Assembly (NCBI GenBank): GCA_023416955.1
Contig: JAEZGM010000008.1
Span: 1-64,000, forward strand
Direction of reading: 5' to 3'
Length of the DNA: 64,000 nucleotides
Origin: Bacillota bacterium
GTDB taxonomy: Bacteria; Bacillota; Clostridia; Oscillospirales; Acutalibacteraceae
Shown in pieces: positions 58,386 through 64,000 of the stretch. The first letter of the stretch is position 1, and each line of letters begins with the position of its first letter. The position numbers were made by a program, and so were the translations under genes. The notes beneath the pieces are model-generated. The model saw nothing but the letters and a program-made list of their open reading frames with translations. It searched no databases and was not told the DNA's origin.

Positions 58386-60152
58386 ATGTTCAGAAACACA
58401 CAGAGCATAAAAGAGTTGGTTGAATGCGGCCTGGGCCGTGTTCCCTGCGACCTGAAGCTGGAGAATGTCAGACTGGTCAATGTCTTTTCGGGCGAGATTT
58501 ACCCCACGGATGTCTACATCAAGGGGAGCCGGATTGTTTCGATAGACTCCAACGCCAATCTGCAGTCAGAGCGTGTGATTCCCTGTAACGGGCAGTATGC
58601 GCTGCCCGGATTCATGGACGCGCACATGCATTTTGAGTCCACCATGCTGTCGCCCGAAGCTCTTACCGATATGGTGGTTCCGTGCGGAACCACCACGCTG
58701 TTTGCCGACATGATGGAAATTGCAAACGTTGCGGGAAAAGAAGGGCTGCGCGCCATGCTTTCCTCCATGAATCGCCTGCCTTACCGCATGCTGATTGAGG
58801 TTTCCTCCCGTGTGCCGACCGCGCCCGGGCTGGAAACCACCGGTGCGGTTCTTGACGCAAAGGAAGTCGAGGAGATTATGGGCTGGCAGGACAGTGTCAG
58901 TCTTGGCGAAATGGACTCCTCCAAAATCCTGTTTGTAAAGGATGAGTACTTTCAGAAAATCGCCTCCGCGCTGAAGCAGCGCAAAATTGCGAACGGGCAT
59001 GCCATTGGCCGTCTGGGGCAGGAGCTGAACGTTTACGCAAGCTCCGGTATTTCCGATGACCATGAATGTGTGAACACGGAGGAACTGCTTGCGCGCCTTC
59101 GTGTCGGCATGAAGGTGTTTATCCGCGAGGGCAGTACAGAGCGCAATCTGGACGAGCTGATTACCGGGGTGCTGCGGGAGCATCTGGATTTTGACAATCT
59201 GATGTTCTGTACCGACGATAAAGATGTCGGTGACATGAAAAGGGAAGGGCATATCAACTACAATGTCAACCGTGCCATTGCGCTCGGCGTCCCTCCGGTT
59301 AAGGCAATTCAGATGGCTACCGTCAATATTGCGAAGCATTTCCGCCTTGAAGACGAAATCGGCAGCATTACGCCGGGAAGGCTGGCGGATATTCTCTTGA
59401 CAGACGATGTACGCAATATTCAGCCTGAAACCGTGCTTTTTGAGGGAAAAGTAGTCGCCCGGCAGGGGAAAATGACCGAGCCGGTTCCCAAAGGTGCATA
59501 CCCGGACTGGCTGAAGCATACCGTTCATTTAAAAAAGCCGATTACTGCCGCGTCGTTTGCCGTATTGGCTGACGGCAATCTGTCTTTTGTAAAAGTGAAT
59601 GTCATCGGCCTGATTGACCGCCAGATCATCAACCGCCGTCTTGAAGCGGAGCTGCCCGTAAAAGACGGCGCTGTGCAGAACGATGTGTCCCGCGACATTC
59701 TGAAGCTTTCCGTTGTGGAACGCTACGGCAAAACCGGCGGTGTGGGCACCGGGTTCGTGCAGGGCTTCACGCTGAAAGACGGGGCGCTCGCCTATTCCAT
59801 GTCGCATGATCATCACAATATTGTAGTAGTAGGAACGAACGATATCGATATGGCTGCAGCGGCTAATGCGGTTGCTGAAATGCAGGGGGGACTGGCGGCT
59901 GTGCGCAATACGGCGGTGCTTGCGTCCATGTGTCTTCCGATCGGCGGGCTGATGAGCGAAGGCAGCGCCGAAGAAGTCGGAGCGGAACTGACGGTCATGA
60001 ATCATGCCGCCGCCGCGCTTGGGTGCAGTTTGCCGTCACCCTTTATGACGCTCAGCTTTATTTCGCTGCCGACCGTGCCGGAACTGGGATTAACGGATAA
60101 AGGTCTTGTTGAAGTATTGCAGCACAGACTGATCAGTACTATAATAAAGTAA
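58386..60152 (+). CDS. ade: Adenine deaminase (Ade), first of two paralogues
   Basis: 588-residue metal-dependent enzyme that converts adenine to hypoxanthine and ammonia. Amidohydrolase domain: LPGFMDAHMHFESTMLSP with the HxH ligands, GLETTGAVLDAKEVEEIMGW, NGHAIGRLGQ, SDDHECVNTEELLAR. C-terminal adenine deaminase domain: GFVQGFTLKDGALAYSMSHD, HHNIVVVGTNDIDM, LPIGGLMSEGSAEEV. The ATG at 58386 is chosen with GAGAGGCGG upstream; an in-frame TTG at 58368 lies within the operator side. Supplies hypoxanthine to the xdh enzymes encoded divergently. Confidence 0.93.
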   Translation: MFRNTQSIKELVECGLGRVPCDLKLENVRLVNVFSGEIYPTDVYIKGSRIVSIDSNANLQSERVIPCNGQYALPGFMDAHMHFESTMLSPEALTDMVVPCGTTTLFADMMEIANVAGKEGLRAMLSSMNRLPYRMLIEVSSRVPTAPGLETTGAVLDAKEVEEIMGWQDSVSLGEMDSSKILFVKDEYFQKIASALKQRKIANGHAIGRLGQELNVYASSGISDDHECVNTEELLARLRVGMKVFIREGSTERNLDELITGVLREHLDFDNLMFCTDDKDVGDMKREGHINYNVNRAIALGVPPVKAIQMATVNIAKHFRLEDEIGSITPGRLADILLTDDVRNIQPETVLFEGKVVARQGKMTEPVPKGAYPDWLKHTVHLKKPITAASFAVLADGNLSFVKVNVIGLIDRQIINRRLEAELPVKDGAVQNDVSRDILKLSVVERYGKTGGVGTGFVQGFTLKDGALAYSMSHDHHNIVVVGTNDIDMAAAANAVAEMQGGLAAVRNTAVLASMCLPIGGLMSEGSAEEVGAELTVMNHAAAALGCSLPSPFMTLSFISLPTVPELGLTDKGLVEVLQHRLISTIIK

Positions 60153-60163
60153 CCGCTGATTAA

Positions 60164-60212
60164 AGCAATTCAGAAGCCGCTCAGTTCAGTATTTTCGCGG
60201 CTTCGAATTGCT
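60164..60212 (+). promoter_or_regulatory. Stem-loop between the two adenine deaminase genes
   Basis: AGCAATTC-A-GAAGCCGC (60164-60180) pairs with GCGGCTTC-GAATTGCT (60197-60212), 16 pairs with one bulge. It has no U-tract, so processing or partial termination is more likely than full termination. It may set the ratio of the two enzymes. Confidence 0.5.
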
Positions 60213-60287
60213 GTCTGACGACTTAATCATCGCTTACTAAGAAATTAAAAAGCAACTTATTTTAATGAATGACATGGAGGTATCCGT

Positions 60288-62093
60288 ATGAAAAATAATT
60301 TTTGCCTTTCCCCACTGTGGGAATGCAGCCAAACGCTCGCCGCGGTTGCGCAGGGAAGGGAACCGGCTGAAACCGTCATACGCAGCGCAAAACTGATTAA
60401 CGTCTGCACCGGCGAAATCCTTCCGAACACGGACGTCGCCATCGCTCGGGGGCGTATCGCTCTGGTCGGCGATGCAGCGCACTGTATCGGGAAAGGTACG
60501 ACGGTTATTGACGCGAACGGGCAGTACATTGCCCCCGGTTTCATGGATGGGCATATTCATGTGGAATCCTCCATGATGAGCGTCGGCGAGTACGCCCGCG
60601 CGGTTATTCCGCACGGAACAGTCGGTATTTATATGGACCCCCATGAAATCTGCAATGTGCTGGGGCTGGACGGCGTTCGCTGTATGGTGGAGGATTCCAA
60701 GCGCACGCCGCTGAAAACAATGGTGACCACACCGTCCTGTGTGCCGGCCGTTCCCGGATTTGAAGACACCGGCTCCTTTGTCGGCCCCGCGGATGTTTCG
60801 GAGACGATGGAGTGGGACAGCGTGGTCGGACTGGGCGAGCTGATGAATTTTCCGGGCGTTCTTGCCTCCTCCGAACATACGCACGGTGAAATCGCGGAAA
60901 CGCTCAAAGCCGATAAAATCGTGACCGGTCACTACTCCATGCCGGAAACAGGAAAAGGACTGAATGCCTATATTGCTTCCGGTGTGCGCTGCTGCCACGA
61001 GTCCACCCGCGAAGAGGACGCCTTGGCAAAGATGCGCCTTGGTATGTACGCCATGTTCCGCGAGGGCTCCGCGTGGCACGATCTGCATGAGGTCGCCAAA
61101 AGCATTACGCAGCATAAAGTTGACACCCGGTTTGCCGTGCTGATTTCCGACGACACCCATCCGCATACGCTGGTGAGCCAGGGTCACCTTGATCATATCG
61201 TGCGCCGCGCTGTGGAAGAGGGGATCGATGTTGTTACCGCAATTCAGATGGTGACGATCAACTGCGCGCAGTGCTTCCAGATGGACCATGACCTTGGCTC
61301 CGTTACGCCCGGAAAATGCGCGGATATTGTCTTTATCAACGATCTTGAGAAGCTGGATATCACGAAGGTTCTGATCAATGGTACAGTGGCGGCCGAAAAC
61401 GGAAAAATGACGCAGGAGCTTGCGCCGTACCATTACCCGGAATGGGCAACAAAGTCCATGCATATCCTCGACGCGATTACGCCGGATTCTTTCAAAATTT
61501 CGGCGGACGGGGAAGAAGTAGCCGCGCGTGTCATTGAGGTCATTCCGGCGCGGGTGGGCTCGTTTGAACGGCATGTTAAATTAAAGGTACAGAATGGTCT
61601 TGTGCAGTCCGACCCGCAGCAGGACGTTTTAAAGACAGCGGTCTTTGAGCGCCACCATGCCACCGGAAAAGTTGGCTTCGGTTTTGTAAAAGGATTTGGT
61701 ATCCAGTGCGGCGCAATGGCTTCCACCGTGGCGCACGACGCGCATAACCTGCTGGTGATTGGCACCAATGACGAGGATATGGCACTGGCAGCCAACACGC
61801 TGATTGCCTGCGGCGGCGGAATGACGGCGGTGCAGAACGGGAAAGTGCTCGGCACAGTTCCGCTCCCGATCGCAGGGCTGATGAACGACAAGCCGGTGGA
61901 GGAAATGAGCGAAATCGTGGAAAGTCTGAGCGGTGCGTGGAAGCAGATCGGCTGCGGCATGGTATCGCCGTTTATGACCATGGCACTGATCTCGCTTGCC
62001 TGTCTGCCGGAGCTTCGTCTGACCGACCGCGGCCTTGTCGATTGCACCACATTCCAGTTTGTACCCTTGTTTCTGGACGAAGCCTTAGAATAA
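60288..62093 (+). CDS. ade: Adenine deaminase family protein, second paralogue
   Basis: 601 residues with the same two-domain layout as the preceding gene: APGFMDGHIHVESSMMSVGE, YMDPHEICNVLGLDGVR, VTGHYSMPETGKGLNAYIAS, ISDDTHPHTLVSQGHLDHIV and the C-terminal GFVKGFGIQCGAMASTVAHD and LPIAGLMNDKPVEEMSE. Sequences of the two are clearly related but well diverged, for example HMHFESTM against HIHVESSM, so this is not a recent duplication and the substrates may differ. GGAGG precedes the ATG by seven bases. A terminator follows 30 bases after the stop. Confidence 0.92.
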   Translation: MKNNFCLSPLWECSQTLAAVAQGREPAETVIRSAKLINVCTGEILPNTDVAIARGRIALVGDAAHCIGKGTTVIDANGQYIAPGFMDGHIHVESSMMSVGEYARAVIPHGTVGIYMDPHEICNVLGLDGVRCMVEDSKRTPLKTMVTTPSCVPAVPGFEDTGSFVGPADVSETMEWDSVVGLGELMNFPGVLASSEHTHGEIAETLKADKIVTGHYSMPETGKGLNAYIASGVRCCHESTREEDALAKMRLGMYAMFREGSAWHDLHEVAKSITQHKVDTRFAVLISDDTHPHTLVSQGHLDHIVRRAVEEGIDVVTAIQMVTINCAQCFQMDHDLGSVTPGKCADIVFINDLEKLDITKVLINGTVAAENGKMTQELAPYHYPEWATKSMHILDAITPDSFKISADGEEVAARVIEVIPARVGSFERHVKLKVQNGLVQSDPQQDVLKTAVFERHHATGKVGFGFVKGFGIQCGAMASTVAHDAHNLLVIGTNDEDMALAANTLIACGGGMTAVQNGKVLGTVPLPIAGLMNDKPVEEMSEIVESLSGAWKQIGCGMVSPFMTMALISLACLPELRLTDRGLVDCTTFQFVPLFLDEALE

Positions 62094-62122
62094 TAGTGAT
62101 TGAATATTAAATATCTATAAGT

Positions 62123-62166
62123 AAAACGGAACCCGGAAGCTGATTTGCGCCGGGTTCCGTTTTCGT
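62123..62166 (+). terminator. Terminator after the adenine deaminase genes
   Basis: A perfect 14-bp stem AAAACGGAACCCGG/CCGGGTTCCGTTTT ending in TTTTCGTTTCTG. A clear intrinsic terminator 30 bases after the stop codon. Confidence 0.88.
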
Positions 62167-62203
62167 TTCTGTATGTTTTGAATATGAAGTCCGGCTGCTG
62201 TGA

Positions 62204-62314
62204 ATATATAGTCATTTAACTTGAAAACAGAGCCAATCTTCAAGCGTAAAATCCATAAATCAAAGATTTTGCGCTTGTTTCTTGGATATTTTCTAAAGTT
62301 AAATGACTATATAT
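62204..62314. repeat. Palindromic MITE-like repeat, copy 2
   Basis: 111 bases with 19-bp perfect terminal inverted repeats, ATATATAGTCATTTAACTT and AAGTTAAATGACTATATAT. It is nearly identical to 15973-16080, more symmetric at the ends, and stands between the adenine deaminase terminator and the serine recombinase. No coding capacity. Confidence 0.82.
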
Positions 62315-62353
62315 GACTGATCGGGATTTTACCGGAAAAGGCGGGGTGAAAGC

Positions 62354-63964
62354 TTGAAGGTCGCAATTTACAGCCGAAAGTCAAAATACACCGGCAAGGG
62401 TGAATCTGTGGAAAATCAGGTTCAGATGTGCAGGGAATACATTTCGTTCCACAGTGATAAATTTGCGGGGCTTGGCGAAAGTGATATTTCCGTTTTTGAA
62501 GATGAAGGATATTCCGGCAAAAATCTGGCTCGCCCCCGGTTCCAGCAAATGATGAAAAGCGCCAGACAAAAGCGGTTTGATTACATCATCTGCTACCGCC
62601 TTGACCGTATCAGCCGCAGCGTCAGCGATTTTTCCTCACTGGTTAACGAATTCAATGAGCTGGGTGTATCCTTCATCTGTATCAAAGAGGAATTCGATAC
62701 CAAAACGCCGATGGGACGCGCCATGATGAATATTGCCTCAACCTTCGCCCAGCTGGAACGCGAAACAACCGCTGAGCGCGTAAAAGACAATATGCTGCTG
62801 CTGGCGCGCACGGGGCGCTGGCTGGGCGGTACCCCACCGACCGGCTACACCTCCGAAAAAGTAACGGGCGCGGGTGCGGACGGCAAGCTGAAAACCTCTT
62901 TTCAGTTGAAGCAGAACCCCATCGAGATTCAGACCGTCAGAACCATATATATGAAATATATGGAATTACAGTCCGTCGCGGGTGTCGGTAAATTTCTGAT
63001 CGGCGAAAATGTGCGGTCAAGGAACGGTAAGCCGTATTCCCTGCCGGGTATCAAGGCGATCCTGACAAACCCCGTCTACTGCATTGCCGATCAAGCCGCG
63101 CTGGAATATTTTTTGAAAAAGGGTGCGAACGTCTGCTTCGAAAAAAAGGACTGTTCGCATGAACTCGGTTTAATCTCCTATCATAAGCGGGATTATACGC
63201 GAAAATCCTCCCCACGGCTGGACGAATCCGAGTGGGTAATTGCCGTCGGCAGGCATCAAGGCGTTGTAACGGGTCGTGATTGGGCTACCGTTCAGGAGAA
63301 GCTGTGGCATAAGCCGCATGCGCCACAGACGAACGTCCACAACGGATACTCGCTGCTTTCCGGCCTGCTTGTGTGCGGAAAATGCCATGAAAAAATGTTC
63401 GCGAAACAGCGCTCCAACCATCCTGCTTTGTTTGACTATATCTGTTGCGGTAAGCTAAGGGGGGGCAATGCGCTTTGCCGCTGCCGCAATTTGAACGGCA
63501 GGGAAACAGACGGCCGCGTCCGCACCGTGCTAACTGCGTACCTGACCGAAGGCGCGGAGGCGTGGAGACAGTTTGAAAGGTTAAAAAAAGTAATTTCCGT
63601 TGCGGGCGCTCCCGTGAATCAGCAAGCACAAATCCGTACAGCAGAATTCAGCAGGCAGATCAAAAATTATGTCGCACTGCTGGGAAGACCCGGTATCAGC
63701 GAAGAGCTGTTCCATGAAGTCAGCGAAAAGGTCGCGGAGTTGAAGCGGCAGGTATGGGAGCTGGAAAAAGAAACGCAGAGACTGGAGCAGGAAAACCAGA
63801 AGGAGAGCACCCATTCACTGGATTCAATCATACGAAATCTGTCAGATATCAAAAGCTGTTTTGAAAATTTATCCATACCGGAGCAGCGTGAAGCGATTTG
63901 CTCCCTTGTCGACCGGATTGAGTGGAACGGTGAAACGCTCCGTATTTTCCTGTACAAAGAATAA
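62354..63964 (+). CDS. Large serine recombinase (site-specific integrase/excisionase)
   Basis: 536 residues. Resolvase catalytic domain with Tyr6, Arg8 and nucleophile Ser10 in AIYSRKSK, ENQVQMCREYI and FDYIICYRLDRISRS; a Recombinase domain (PTGYTSEK, then SLPGIKAILTNPVY); a zinc ribbon with CGKC, CC and CRCRN near residues 340-375; and a coiled-coil C-terminus (VWELEKETQRLEQENQKE). This is the type used by Tn4451-like transposons, ICEs and phages. Start is TTG at 62354 with a GGCGGGG upstream. No other element genes precede it, so any cargo should lie to the right of the window. Confidence 0.92.
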   Translation: MKVAIYSRKSKYTGKGESVENQVQMCREYISFHSDKFAGLGESDISVFEDEGYSGKNLARPRFQQMMKSARQKRFDYIICYRLDRISRSVSDFSSLVNEFNELGVSFICIKEEFDTKTPMGRAMMNIASTFAQLERETTAERVKDNMLLLARTGRWLGGTPPTGYTSEKVTGAGADGKLKTSFQLKQNPIEIQTVRTIYMKYMELQSVAGVGKFLIGENVRSRNGKPYSLPGIKAILTNPVYCIADQAALEYFLKKGANVCFEKKDCSHELGLISYHKRDYTRKSSPRLDESEWVIAVGRHQGVVTGRDWATVQEKLWHKPHAPQTNVHNGYSLLSGLLVCGKCHEKMFAKQRSNHPALFDYICCGKLRGGNALCRCRNLNGRETDGRVRTVLTAYLTEGAEAWRQFERLKKVISVAGAPVNQQAQIRTAEFSRQIKNYVALLGRPGISEELFHEVSEKVAELKRQVWELEKETQRLEQENQKESTHSLDSIIRNLSDIKSCFENLSIPEQREAICSLVDRIEWNGETLRIFLYKE

Positions 63965-64000
63965 GGGCAATGTCATAGCCCAAAAGTTGCCATAGCGTCG

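Noticed and set aside
60237..61574. A 445-codon open frame on the minus strand opposite the second adenine deaminase
   Set aside because: It is the mirror of a strongly conserved gene, its translation is rich in His, Arg and Cys with no family resemblance, and it has no ribosome binding site. Similar mirror frames opposite 36275-37399, 45169-46380 and 53675-54544 were dropped for the same reason.
1..64000. CRISPR arrays, selenocysteine codons, rRNA genes and prophage structural genes
   Set aside because: No regularly spaced direct repeats, no in-frame TGA interrupting a recognised family, no rRNA sequence and no phage structural proteins were seen; the serine recombinase is the only mobile-element gene.

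Overview
The window looks like chromosome of an anaerobic Clostridia-type Firmicute, probably of the Oscillospirales. The protein families, mixed GC content of about half, sigma-A promoters with 16-17 bp spacers, strong GGAGG ribosome binding sites, FeoA/FeoB with a DtxR-type repressor, YesM/YesN-type two-component system and Mo/Se purine genes all fit that group. The species cannot be named from the sequence alone.

Layout. (1) 1-5.0 kb: end of a tRNA operon (partial tRNA-Tyr, tRNA-Thr), undecaprenyl-diphosphatase, a YbhN-type flippase-like membrane protein, then a divergent iron locus (DtxR-like repressor, feoA, and a feoB cut off after its first membrane gate). (2) 5.1-27.2 kb: a pectin/hexuronate island. 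uxaB-uxaA face a LacI regulator-uxaC-GH43 operon across a short region with two matching operators. It is followed by a two-permease sugar ABC importer with lipoprotein receptor, a histidine kinase/AraC-type response regulator pair, and a secreted protein of about 2,500 residues with two GH28 polygalacturonase domains and one CE8 pectin methylesterase domain. Pectin would be demethylated and cut outside the cell, galacturonate oligomers imported, and galacturonate taken to 2-keto-3-deoxygluconate by UxaC, UxaB and UxaA. (3) 27.3-33.7 kb: molybdenum-related genes: a ModE-like regulator, an XdhC-type cofactor-insertion chaperone, and a FecB/FecCD/FecE-type importer with a DUF364 protein and a small NTPase; molybdate or tungstate is the likely cargo. 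(4) 33.7-62.1 kb: purine catabolism: YgeY, YgeX (DpaL), an amidohydrolase, a BMP-type nucleoside/purine ABC importer, a bEBP-like regulator without the GAFTGA loop, a TetR regulator, then a tightly overlapping nine-gene operon (xdhA-xdhC-xdhB-mocA-D-aminoacylase-hydantoinase-ssnA-PreA-like flavoprotein-fused Mo hydroxylase), a GntR regulator and two tandem adenine deaminases. (5) 62.2-64 kb: a palindromic repeat also present at 16 kb, and a large serine recombinase that may belong to an integrative element continuing to the right.

Working model for the purine part (inference): purines or nucleosides enter by the BMP-type transporter, adenine is deaminated to hypoxanthine, the molybdenum hydroxylases oxidise it, and hydantoinase, D-aminoacylase, SsnA, DpaL and YgeY take the ring-opened products to ammonia and central metabolites. 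The Mo importer, MocA and the XdhC chaperone supply and mature the cofactor. The most unusual items are the three-catalytic-domain pectinase, the variant purine cluster (PreA-like protein and D-aminoacylase present, ygeW and ygfK not seen), two candidate leader attenuators in front of purine operons, a regulator lacking its sigma-54 contact loop, and small palindromic elements, one of which supplies the end of a protein.
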